Position numbers and translations under genes: made by a program. Below the pieces are notes generated by a model. That model was not told the origin of the DNA. It saw only the letters and a list, made by a program, of their open reading frames with translations, and made no database searches. Below, piece after piece: positions 1 through 10,231 of a stretch of 64,000 nucleotides of DNA. Location: the NCBI GenBank assembly GCA_037127255.1, contig JBANSL010000004.1:3100001-3164000 (forward strand), in the 5' to 3' direction. This stretch comes from Persicaria tinctoria (Eukaryota > Streptophyta > Magnoliopsida > Caryophyllales > Polygonaceae). Numbering within the stretch: the stretch's first letter is position 1; the number at the start of each line of letters is the position of its first letter.

Positions 1-215
1 AAAAATTAATTATATATAATTATAAATCAACCGGGTCAATTGGGTAAATCGAGTCAAAATTACCGGGTCAATCGGGTCACCGAGTCGAAACCCAGATTAC
101 CCGAAAAATTTCGGGTTTTTCGGGTTCGGGTCGAAAAAAAAATTCAAGTCAAAATTTTCGGGTTCGAATCGGAAATTTTTCGGCTCGGGTCACCGGGTCG
201 GGTTGTGTTTTGACA
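1..215. repeat. Degenerate GGGTC/CGGGT simple repeat
   Basis: The stretch is built from loosely repeated CGGGTCAATCGGGTC and TTCGGGTTTTTCGGGTTCGGGT words with AT-rich joints. It has no coding potential. Such GGGTCGGGT-rich tracts are common low-complexity parts of plant repeats, but no element boundary is visible because the window starts inside it. Confidence 0.6.
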
Positions 216-323
216 GGTATAGTAAGAAGCAATAGCACATAATGTATGGCAAAATCTTTGTTTTTTTAAAACGTCGAATTAATTAAACTAAGTAATTAAA
301 AAAAAAAACAATGTTAATATATA

Positions 324-558
324 CTCCCTCCGTTTCAAAATACATGGTCTTTTACTTTTCGGCACGCTTTTTAAGGAGCGAAAAACTCTATGAAATATTA
401 TTTTTTAATTAAATTTTTTTATATAATTAGATACTTATTAGTAATAAGTATCAAATAGTATAAAAATTTTAATCAAATAAATAATATTTTATAGAGTTTT
501 CCGCTTCTTAAAAAACGTGTTAAAAAGTAAAAAGCCATCTATTTTGAAACGGAGGGAG
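324..558. mobile_element. Stowaway-like MITE, copy 1
   Basis: A 235-bp AT-rich non-coding element. Terminal inverted repeats start CTCCCTCCGTTTCAAAATA and end with the complement, and both sides are flanked by the dinucleotide TA (322-323 and 559-560), the usual Tc1/mariner target duplication. The two halves are nearly complementary, so the whole element can fold into one hairpin. It is almost the exact reverse complement of the copy at 32963-33197. Confidence 0.9.
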
Positions 559-559
559 T

Positions 560-864
560 ATAATTGAAGATTGGGCAAGTGGTGTTGGGATGATGATCGG
601 AAAGCAGATAAGGCATGACGAAATCCAAGCCAATTGTGATCAATTACCAGACAAATTAAAGAGTGTCATCATTCATAGATTTTTGTTGTGGTGTGTTCTT
701 AATTTGAATGTTGGTCATGGATTAAGGCTACATTAACATTATATATGAATATGATTATATGCAATTCAACAACCCATTTGCGTTTGATCAATCAGCTGTT
801 TGAATCTCTTATATTGACCCTTTTCTTTAATGATTTTTTTTATTACAGATGAGTGAATCCGAAT
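560..864. other. Intergenic, left half of an old duplication
   Basis: No gene is seen. Bases about 775-864 resemble 4855-4945 (shared words around GAATCCGAATTAATT), so this is the left part of a duplicated segment whose second copy lies beyond the LTR element at 2306-4753. Confidence 0.5.
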
Positions 865-865
865 T

Positions 866-2186
866 AATTGTTGCGTTGTAACGAGAATTATAAAAGAGAA
901 AGAAGACACAGAGATTTACGTTGTTACCTACGTTCATGGGTAGAAATGTACAAGTTTTGTATTAGAGTAGACGAAAAAATAGGTTCTCTACCCGTGGACG
1001 TAGGTAACACATCGTTGTCGAACCACGTAAATCTTTGTGTCTTTCTTATCTTTTATTATTCTCGTTACAACAAACTGGTATCAGAGCAAGGTTTCGGGGT
1101 TCGTTATCCGGTGAGAAAGATGTCTACTTTGAACATCATGATTGACAAGTTCACACGGAGGAACAGTTTCAGTCTCTAACAGATCAACATGCAAGTTTTG
1201 CAAGGCAACGGGGATTATGGGGGTCGTTGTCGAGCAAGGGCGAAACTATTGAGATGGTCACTTTAATGGAGAAGGCGGAGCAGTTTCAGTCTTTGGCATA
1301 TCAAGATGCGGACTCTGTTTTCGCAACAGAGCCGATAGAGGCAACTGTCGAGGAATCTGGAAGAAAGCGTTGAGGCATCCGGTTTGGAGGAGAAGACGTA
1401 TTCTACCATTATGGTGTGTCTTGTAGATGGTGTCATCACTAAGAGCTCTGATGAGGATCCAGTACATCTACATTGCATTGCATCTCGTACATCTAGTGTT
1501 ACAGTGCATTTGGTACATCTGAGAGGATTCAAGTCAATGTGGAGATTCTAGTATATCATAGCATTGTCAAATGCGTTCGGTACATCTATGAACATTCAAG
1601 GCACGGTGGAGATTTGTTAGAATGTCTTGAATCTAATTGGTTTAGATTTGAGCTTTATTGATAAAGCTAATTTAGATAGAATTAGGTTTATCGATCTATT
1701 CGCGCCTTATTGATAGATTTATCCTAGTATGATTAGATTTATTTTAAGTTATATAATCTCCTATAGGCAAAACCCTAAAAGTATTCAACACAATTAAGTT
1801 GAGTCCTGACTGAGTGACTGGTAACCGTCATGGGTTTAGGGGGCAAGGCCCCGACCAATAGAGGGTCCGGGCTAGTGGTGGTTCAGTCACGGTATTCTAT
1901 GTTTACAGGGTTATCGTTTATCAGTCAGTGTGGGTGACACATCTTGTAATCCCCGTCTAGTTTCGGGAAGCTCCTTAATGAAATCTCTCAGTGTGAATGT
2001 AGCCAATTTAGTGAGCCACGATAAATTGTGTGTGTCGATCTTGTTATTTGTTCGAATATCAGTTCTTTCGTCACAGTTGTGTTTATAAGTTGTATCATGA
2101 CGATTGTTTATATGGCGCTTTGTGTGCCCTTTCGATTTATCAGACTTATTTAGTATTTTGAATTCATTTCTGATAAAAAAAAAATT
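866..2186 (+). mobile_element. Composite Copia-type LTR retrotransposon remnant
   Basis: A Copia-style primer-binding site, TGGTATCAGAGC, lies at 1076-1087 directly after a sequence ending ...ACAACA. A polypurine-like GGTGGAGATT precedes TGTTAGAATG at 1615, a plausible 3' LTR start. The interior between them is only about 0.5 kb, with no intact gag or pol. The 5' LTR end is present twice in opposite orientation (about 869-945 against 988-1072), making a hairpin. The right end is ...TTCTGATAAAAAAAAA (about 2173-2186), more like a retroposed poly(A) tail than an LTR end. Comparison with the paralogous segment at 4855-5060, which lacks this DNA, gives the insertion boundaries to within a few bases. 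Confidence 0.6.
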
Positions 2187-2305
2187 GGTGATAAATTTGG
2201 ATGGGACAACAATATAACGCGGGATTTCACAAGTTCATACAAACGCATACATGATACAACAGATGTATGTTAACTCTTATTTAACACATAAGTTGATTGA
2301 GATTC
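2187..2305. repeat. Right half of the old duplication (copy A)
   Basis: This resembles 4946-5060: both carry GATAAATTT-GATGGG-CAACAATATA followed by ACAAGTTCATACAA. Together with 775-864 it forms the first copy of a segment of roughly 200 bp, split by the Copia-like insertion. Confidence 0.55.
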
Positions 2306-2554
2306 TGTAATACATCAAATCTGCATCTCGATCCTTGTCCGTGTCGATCGATCTTCCTGCATAGATTAGAAGAGAAAGAGGCGGGGTTTGCTCCCCGAGG
2401 AGCCTCCGACGCTCAAGTCAGGATTGTATTGGTTGATTGAGAAGCCCTTCTCAAACCCTAGTAGAAAACTCGAATATATAATGAGGATTAGGGTTTACCT
2501 GATAAAAGACGATTATGCCCCTGGACATCTTATGTAATTACTTTTGCTACATCA
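2306..2554 (-). repeat. 3' LTR (element orientation) of the non-autonomous element
   Basis: A 249-bp LTR, TG...CA, about 98% identical to 4505-4753. The four differences are all substitutions in the first 120 bases. The low divergence indicates a fairly recent insertion. Confidence 0.9.
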
Positions 2555-2974
2555 ATTGCCCCTCGGGTTTCCTTATCACGATCTAGTGATGAGGGAAGAC
2601 GAATAGTTTGATACTCTTCACTTGTCATGATCAAAGATCTCTAGTAATGCTTGCCCCTTGTCTTCATTGTATCCTACAAGCTTTAACATTCTTAACCGAA
2701 TAACACAATATAGTGCAGTTAGTGCGTTGTTAACTGATCAACTGAAAATTACTGCTCAAAATGATTAGAAGGGTTTTTTGCCATAAAGGAGAAACAGTGT
2801 CAGTTGATGACATTATCACTTAAATTTTATTTATGATTGACAATTTGACGGTTTTCGTTAGGGTTGAGCATTTTGCTTTAAATGATATTCTTATTGTTTG
2901 ATTTTGACTTTTGTTGGCCCTTAACAGCGTTATTATGACTTAGAATTGGCTTTAGGTAGTCTTAAGCGACGATT

Positions 2975-3355
2975 CTTTGGCCATAAGCGGCGATCTATTG
3001 ACCTTGATTGGCGTTATATTGGCCATGAGTGGCGATCCATTGGCCATGAGTGGCGATTCATTGGCCATGAGTGGCGATTCGTTGGCCATGAGTGGCGATC
3101 ATTGGGCCATGAGTGACGATCTAATGGGCCATGAGTGGCGATTTAGTGGCCTTGAGTGGCGTTATATTGGCCATGAGTGGCGATTCGTGGGCCATGAGTG
3201 GCGATTCGTGGGCCATGAGTGGCGATCATTGGGCCATGAGTGGCGATCTAGTGGGCCTTGAGTGGCGATTTAGTGGCCTTGAGTGGCGTTATATTGGCCA
3301 TGAGTGGCGATCCATTGGCCTTGATTGGCGATCTAATGGCCTTGAGTGGCGATTC
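2975..3355. repeat. 18-19-bp tandem minisatellite
   Basis: About 20 units of TTGGCCATGAGTGGCGAT with small changes (GGCCTTGAGTGGCGAT, GGCGTTATA variants). It lies inside the non-autonomous LTR element. The open frames across it are a by-product of the unit length and are not considered genes. Confidence 0.9.
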
Positions 3356-4504
3356 GGTAATTGTTTTTTATGGCTTTGATATAATATTGTTCTATATATA
3401 AATGCGCACATAAGCATTTTAAGAATTTATATGTCACCGATGCAATTAACCATGCAATATGATTAATTAAGGAGTAAACTTTTATTTAAAATAGGACAGA
3501 GAAGACTTAGCTTTTGGGTCTCATACGCTGGTCCGTCCGGGCACGATGCGTTGCACTTCCAAGAGAGATGTCTTGCCTTATGAAAGTTGGGCCATTTTTT
3601 TGCAATTATCTTAAATGTATAGGCTAAGCTTCAATTTCTATGAATCGTGGGCTGGTCTTGTAATTACTCCAGATTTGCAAATTAAGGCATCGTCTTCTTC
3701 GTAGGGTTCGTGGAAAGCGGCGGCGGTGGATCTCGAAGCTGCATCGTCGGGCCATCCACAACGTTGCCGATGCCATAGCCTCCACCGCTCTCATTGTTGT
3801 CCGACTCGGAAGGCGAGTGGACTGGTTTACTCGGACGCTTGGCTTGATGGAGGCCCGGCTACGATGTCATGGACGTGGCACATCACAGGGGAGTGACACT
3901 ATGCAACGGCGTTTTCGATCCCGACGGAGGCGGCTGCGTTTAGGGGTTGTGGAAAGCGGCGCGGCACGAGGGCTCGAAGTGGCATCCTCGGCCATCTTTA
4001 ACAGCGGATTAGGGTGCCCCGGCCTACCGATCGTCCCCGATGTGTTCTCGTGGTTTGGTGAAAGGGGATGCTCGGTAGCGGCGGCTATGGCGCAATCCCA
4101 TAGCAGGTCCACTCGGAGTGGCGCAGGGGGAGACGGAAAGGGCCAGACTCGGCAGCTCGGGTTCCCTTCGAAGTCGCACAGAGAGAGCCGAAGAAGGCCG
4201 GTCTCGGCGGCTGTGTTTGTAAGCACTAGATCTGGGCGTGCTCTCGGTGCGATCCCAAACCAGATCCGATCGGAGTCACAGAGAGATAGGAGACCGGAAT
4301 CGGTGGCTATGGTGGCGACGGTGGCTCGGATCTGACGGTTCTCGGTCGGCGTAGGACACCGTGGTGGCCGCGGTGGTAGTTGCTACGTACTCCTGCACAT
4401 CCGCCGCTTCAAACAACCTCACCCATGATCAATCTTTGTTGCTTTTTTCATTGAGAGATCCGATCTTATGGCTTTTTCATCGAATTCCCACAGACGGCGC
4501 CAAA

Positions 4505-4753
4505 TGTAATACATCAAATCTGCATCTCGATCGTTGTCCGTGTCGGTCGATCTTCCTGCATAGATTAGAAGAGAAAGAGGTGGGGTTTGCTCCCCGAGGA
4601 GCTTCCGACGCTCAAGTCAGGATTGTATTGGTTGATTGAGAAGCCCTTCTCAAACCCTAGTAGAAAACTCGAATATATAATGAGGATTAGGGTTTACCTG
4701 ATAAAAGACGATTATGCCCCTGGACATCTTATGTAATTACTTTTGCTACATCA
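4505..4753 (-). repeat. 5' LTR (element orientation) of the non-autonomous element
   Basis: A 249-bp LTR next to the primer-binding site at about 4485-4504 on the minus strand. It is followed on the plus strand by the GATTC target duplicate. Confidence 0.9.
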
Positions 4754-6000
4754 GATTCTATTTTTAAATCAATTATTTATATGAGTAAAGTCACCGTCCT
4801 TATATACTAGGCTGCTGGGATCACATTTCTTATATGTAACAATTATTCTTTCATATCATCAATCAGTTTGAATATAACTCCTTTAATTTGTATTTGATCC
4901 TTGTCTTTTAATAATTTTTCTTAGACATGAGCAAATCCGAATCAATTATATTAATGATAAATTTCGATGGGCCAACAATATATAACATATGGAAGTTTAC
5001 AAGTTCATACAAGCAAATGCAACAGATATCAGGTCAAACCTAATACGATCTTATATACTAGGTTTGGATCATGTTTCCTATACAGAACAATTATCCTTTC
5101 ATATATATCTCTTCAAAAGCGATCTAATCGTCTGATTCGATGAAAAGCAACCACGTGCGAGAAAGGTCGATCTACCCATCAAATCAATTTAGTGCAGATG
5201 AAAACAACGTAATCTATCTGTTAATCTTTATCCTTAACAACTCGATTCGAATTAATAAGTCTGCATTTGTCTGGGTCTATATTGGACGCAAACTATTTAA
5301 AAGAACAAAATAAAAGAAGTATCTTTGTTAAGGTGTCGTCGGTCAAGAAAGATGAATCAATTGATGGACAAACTATGATTAAATTTGTATATATGACAAC
5401 CATATGCTAATTAAAATCACATTCCAAAACAAGGTAACGGCCATAGTTATTTTATATCCAACCATAGAATTATGAATTAACAACTTCTATATCTTTCTTA
5501 CACGGTGTTACAAGTCTCAACATCAATGACATTGACACAATGTAAACTCAAATCTTAATTAATTTGGAGGTTAATTTCATCCGTGACACAACAAGGCACA
5601 TTTACCACTACATAGATAAGATCAAACATTTATATAACAACACTCACCATCGATCGTTTAAGTCTATACATTGCACATATAAAGTTCAACCACTTGTGTA
5701 TTAACTTGGAAGCCATTTAATGAACACAAAAAACTTGTGGAAAACAACTTGTTAATCGTTTCACATTGGTGACCAGACCAAGTCAAAAATTGCCTTTTTG
5801 AGAGTGTGGTCGACATAATATTTCCCCACGTGGCATCTTCTTATTGGGTCTAAGCTTGTGACCTTCAATGGCTCATACGTGGCCCTCCCTAGAATCAGTG
5901 GATCGGATCGGATCGAATCGGACGTTAGTTCAGATTTCCTATCGTATAGGATGTGAGTAAAGTGAGAAATGACAGAAATTAAATCAACATGAAAGTGAGA
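4754..6000. other. Intergenic, with duplicated AT-rich segments
   Basis: No gene is seen. About 4795-4850 and 5048-5105 share CTTATATACTAGG-TGGGATCA/TTGGATCA and ACAATTATCCTTTCATAT, so the segment is present again next to itself. A CCCACGTGGCATC word (G-box core) is at about 5824, and a short GGATC/GGATCGAATC run at about 5900. Confidence 0.5.
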
Positions 6001-6001
6001 T

Positions 6002-6245
6002 TTTTTTTTTATCAGGTAAAAATTCGGGTGGAATAATCCTAACCGATAGCATCTTTTCGGAGGAGTTCTTGAAGACCTGAATCAGTGTAAATGTCGAAGC
6101 CTCTGAAAGAGCAGCAAAGGTGTGCAACCTTATCAGTCACTCTATTGTCATTTCGGTGCACGTGAGAGAAGGAGACTTCTCTCACACTCGACAACATTGT
6201 TTTGATATCGGATATCACCAATTCAATTTTCCATGGACATGTGCA
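6002..6245 (-). mobile_element. 5'-truncated LINE 3' end (RNase H remnant)
   Basis: Read on the minus strand, the sequence encodes the end of a plant LINE RNase H domain: a WKIELV-ISDIK start, FSHVHRNDNRVTDKVAHL in the middle and ELLRKDAIG near the end. A short 3' UTR then ends in TTTTACCTGATAAAAAAAAA. The same tail occurs at 56.7 kb. This is a dead-on-arrival copy with only the last 200 or so bases. Confidence 0.8.
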
Positions 6246-8200
6246 GTTTGTTTTTAAATGATTTATGATTATAAGGGAGATTGATTTTGTTTCATTAAAA
6301 TTGTCTTTTTTTTATATATATATAGACAATAATTTGGATAGGAGTAGACCTTGATAGTTCACTATCTAATACTACGTAGTATCCTAACGGATGAGGATGT
6401 TAAGTTCTCTATCTGTCCAAAGATTAGGCGCGGAATGGGTTTGAAAACGCCGAGGAATATGATTTGCACATCTACTGACTTTATGGAAGACGTGTAATAA
6501 GAACACGAGGCTAATTAGCATGTTATATTGCTATGTAATATAGATGAAAACATAACATGATTAGGGTATATACGAGATTATATGCCTAAGTTATTACTAG
6601 GTCCAAGATCAGGCCCATTAAATCCTTCTAAGAGAAGGTCCAAAATTGAAAGTAGGAATTCGAAGCAGAAGTTTTCTAATGTGTGACCATTTGCACGTAG
6701 AGGTAGTCTATCGTTAACCCATGTTTTTGTCTATTGGCAAAACGAAATTTAATATATCCTTTTTATTTGAAAAAAAAAACACAATTACAACTTTTGCACG
6801 ATGAGGAACAAAAAAAACATTTCAACAAGATGAATGCATAATCTCGGCCCAGTTCATACAGAGTCCTCTAAGCCTTTTGCTCGGCTAGATTCACTGAGTT
6901 GGGACTTGAAGCTCGATCTGGTTTGTCGAGGGGTTTCCTGACCTGTAAATCCATCTAAATCGAATATTTCCAGCCCACATTGACACTCAAACTTATAAAT
7001 ATAACACTTCTATCATAATAACAATAACAAAATATAACAAAATCTCTCAAAACAACCGAAAATTGACCGAGATTTCGGGTTTTAAATTATCAACAAAAAT
7101 TTTAAAAAGCCAATTCTATGTTGATTCTACCTGAAATCAATGACATTTTGTCATTATATGGGATAACAAACCTTTGTAGTGATAGACCAGTATTGATTTC
7201 AGTTTTTAAAAAAAGCACTAATTACAAGTATATTTGAAGATGATTGATGTGGTTGAAGGAGGATGGTTGTGTCTCGAACCAATCCGTAATTATTTTATAA
7301 AAAAAAAATGCAGAGTGTTCGAGACACCTATACTCGATCAATCACATTATAAGATACACACCTCTTCTAATTAGTCTAGATTCTCAACCCACAAACGTTT
7401 TAAGACATTGGCCCATTTTGATGGCCCAAACAAAAAAAAAAGCCCAACAGCCCATATTTGACAATATGAAGATGAATGGTTGTACCAAGATGAGTGTTGA
7501 AGCTAATGTGAAGCTAGCCTTGTTCTATGACTAGATTATCTTTGACGAGAGGACGAACAAGGTTACGACTTATGTACATTGTGTTAGGAGTCACATATGA
7601 ACCCCAATTGAAGTGGTAGCATTTCTCGTTGTGGGCTAATCCACTCATTGACAATTGATTTTGGATTGAAACTACATCAGACTTATGTTGTAAGCTTGAC
7701 GATGGTTTAGCTTTAAAGATGGGAAGCTAGATGATCAGGCTTCATGATCCGATAGTTATTTAGATTCTAGGATTGAGCGCATCGTCTTTGAGATAATGCC
7801 CAATGCTTAAGCTTACCGTATTCGTTTCCAAAAGCATTGAGCAAATCCGGTTACTTGTCAGCCATGTGGGAGACTCGGAGCTTGTATTCATACGGTTTGA
7901 GTTAGTCTTCAGCATGTTCTCCGTCTTTGGCAAACCTGCGAAACCCTCGCCTTTACCTTGCAAAGAAGACGAGGGCTGATGGTTCCCAGTGGTGGTTATG
8001 TTACATAAATGTTTTTGTTATCTTATTACTAAGTATTGGTTTAGAATTATGGAGTTATCATAACATTTTTTGGGGTTGAATATGGATACAAGTTAGCACA
8101 AAAAGAAGTTGCTTTTGGAATTGGAACTAGTTGAAGATGATTCAAGTTCATAGATGTAGTGAAATCGAAAATGTACATCAAATAGCAGTTCAAAACTTAA
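6246..8200. other. Intergenic, no gene seen
   Basis: AT-rich sequence with only short accidental open frames. No conserved protein motif, tandem array or clear transposon end was found by reading. Confidence 0.5.
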
Positions 8201-8204
8201 CCGT

Positions 8205-9693
8205 TTGAAATTTTCACCATAATGGCGGTTTTTTCTTCCTTCTCCATCAAATAGCGATTCGTCTTCCTCCATCCAGCATAAATCGTTCGTTCATCTTCCT
8301 CCATCAAATAGCGGTCGCTCTCAGTTCGACCTCTCTCTCTCTCAATATCTCCTCTCTCGATTCTCTCTCATAGTTTCGAATGGGGGCAGAGGAAGACATT
8401 GCGGCGAAGGTGCGTGGGGATTTGTCGGAGCTTCAAGGCGCCGTTGAAGGTGGGGAGCACCTCCTTGCAGTCGAGGTGCCTGGAGGTGGTGGTGGGAAGC
8501 AGGAGAAGGAGGTTGAATCGGAGGTGGTGGTGCAAGGTGGTGCTGGCGGGAAGCAGTAGCAGGAGGAGGGTGAATCCGAGGAGGATGTCGCAGGCCTCCG
8601 AAAACGAACCCGACAAGAATCGACACTACATGATGAGGTATGAATGTACAATATATTTGGTTATGTGTTTCGATAATCTGCTAAGATTTTTTTGCGTGTG
8701 TGACGCTATAACACATCGGTCATGTTCGACTCATCACCGAAATTAGCCTAATTATTTTGACAGAAAGATACTAGGATCTTGACATGATATAATGAATATC
8801 AGGTCAGGATGTAAAATCAGAAAATGTAGATTATGATGTACGATACATTTCGTTGGGATTTAATGGCATTTAATTTATGGCTAAGAATTAGGTAAGTTGT
8901 GGTTGACTTGAAAATTGAACTTTCGTCCATATGTATAGAAAATATGGATGTTTCTATAATTTTATCTTGAAAATTACCTGATTTTGAGTCATAAATTAAA
9001 TGCAACTAAATCCTAATCAATTTCATTCATCTCAATCCTAACAAACGTATCATACATTCGTACCTCGGAATTCTACATTTTCTTATTTTACATCCTGACA
9101 TGATATTCATTATATCATGTCAATATCCTAGTACCTTCCTGTCAAAATAATTAGGCTAGTTTCATGGTAAATGATCAGGGGTTCTATAGTGTCACACACA
9201 ACAACAACAAACACTTGGCAGATCATCAAAACAAATAACAAAACTATTGCACATTCTTACCTCATCATGCAGTGTCGATTCTTGTTGGGGTCGTTTTCGA
9301 AGGTCTGCGACATCCTCCTCGGATTCACCCTGCTCCTGCTTCCCGCCAGCACCACCTTGCACCACCACCTCCGATTCAACCTCCTCCTCCTGCTTCCCCA
9401 CCACCACCACCTTTAGGCACCTCCGTCACCTCAGCCGTCAGTATGTGCTCCCCACCTTCAACGGTGCCCTGAAGTTCCGACCAATCCCCACGCACTTCTT
9501 CCGTCATATCTTCCTCTGCCCCATTCGAAATAGCGAGAGAGATTGAGAATAGAGAGAGGAGATACTGAGAGAGAGGGATCGAATTGAGAGCGAGAGAGAA
9601 TCGATTGAAACCGCGATTTGATGGATGAAGACGAGAGGACAAACGATTTATGGTGGATGGAGGAAGACGAACCGCCATTACGGTGAAAATCAA
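8205..9693. repeat. Long inverted repeat able to form a ~1.5-kb hairpin
   Basis: The left arm (about 8205-8930) is the near-complement of the right arm (about 8950-9693), with the centre near 8940. Pairing runs from the outer CACC(A/G)TAATGGCGGTT word through the GGTGGGGAGCAC and GGTGGTGGTGCAAGGTGGTGCTGG words to the inner ATCATACATT region. Conservation is highest, roughly 85-90% by eye, in the GC-rich middle of each arm (8356-8640 and 9270-9560). Each arm holds a short coding-like stretch (EEVRGDWSELQGTVEGGEH on the minus strand of the right arm). The left copy has an in-frame TAG and the right copy a one-base change in the G run after ATG, so neither is a good gene. It is best read as an inverted duplication of a gene-derived segment. 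Confidence 0.8.
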
Positions 9694-10140
9694 AGAAAAT
9701 AAGATTATCAGACAATCAACTTGAGAGTTTGAAAAATCGAAATCCGGAAAACTCTGGAACGTACAAACCAAAGAAAACAAATCAAAGAAAAGCAATGAAA
9801 ATGGATGGATGTACATGACGAAGATGAGATTAGGATCTGCACAATTGACCTAGCCTAAAAAATCAAGGTTAGGGTTAAACACAATCCAAAACACAATTCA
9901 ACCTAGCCTCTAAAACCAAGAAGAGAGTTACACAATTGAGCCTAATTAAAAGGCAAATTGACAAACATTAAGAGGAACTTTAAATTGTCAAATTTAGTGC
10001 ATCTAATAAAAGCTTGCAGTTAACCACATCTTAATCTCGACCAAGTATAACACCAAAGTTTTTAATATGGTAATTCAATGTTAAACGTCTAATTGCAATG
10101 ACCCATTTAAATCTATACATCCAACGGTCAATAACCCACC
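9694..10140. other. Annexin upstream region
   Basis: AT-rich non-coding sequence between the inverted repeat and the annexin promoter. Nothing specific is recognised. Confidence 0.5.
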
Positions 10141-10141
10141 T

Positions 10142-10149
10142 TCTATAAA
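10142..10149 (+). promoter_or_regulatory. TATA box of the annexin gene
   Basis: TCTATAAAGG lies about 85 bases before the annexin ATG. This spacing fits a TATA box followed by a 50-60-base 5' UTR. Confidence 0.5.
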
Positions 10150-10231
10150 GGGCAAAAATCAACCTGGTTGAGTTTCATCACCAACAATTTTTTTGATTCT
10201 GAATGATCAAATAGAAAAATCAAAAACTGAA

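Larger units (their letters stand above)
2306..4753 (-). mobile_element. Complete non-autonomous LTR retrotransposon (TRIM/LARD-like)
   Basis: Two 249-bp direct repeats at 2306-2554 and 4505-4753 start TG and end CA and differ at only four positions by eye. The element is flanked by the identical 5-bp target duplication GATTC (2301-2305 and 4754-4758). Reading the minus strand, the right-hand LTR is followed by TGGCGCCGTCTGTGGGAAT, a typical plant LTR-element primer-binding site, and the left-hand LTR is preceded by the purine-rich GAGGGGCAA. It therefore lies in minus orientation. The 1,950-bp interior has no gag, protease, RT or integrase motif and must depend on proteins supplied elsewhere. 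It holds an 18-bp tandem repeat and a GC-rich block (about 3,690-4,335). Confidence 0.9.

Noticed and set aside
868..1179. 103-residue open frame
   Set aside because: It runs through an inverted repeat of an LTR end and a Copia PBS; the peptide is a by-product.
2977..3379. Open frames with a repeated MSGD peptide
   Set aside because: They follow from the 18-bp minisatellite, whose unit is a multiple of three; the frames drift where units change length.
3817..4335. 172-residue open frame inside the LTR element
   Set aside because: GC-rich DNA has few stops by chance and both strands are open; no retrotransposon or host motif is visible.
9376..9816. 146-residue minus-strand open frame
   Set aside because: It covers one arm of the long inverted repeat and continues into low-complexity glycine; the other arm has a stop and a frame change, so it is noted as part of the repeat and not as a gene.
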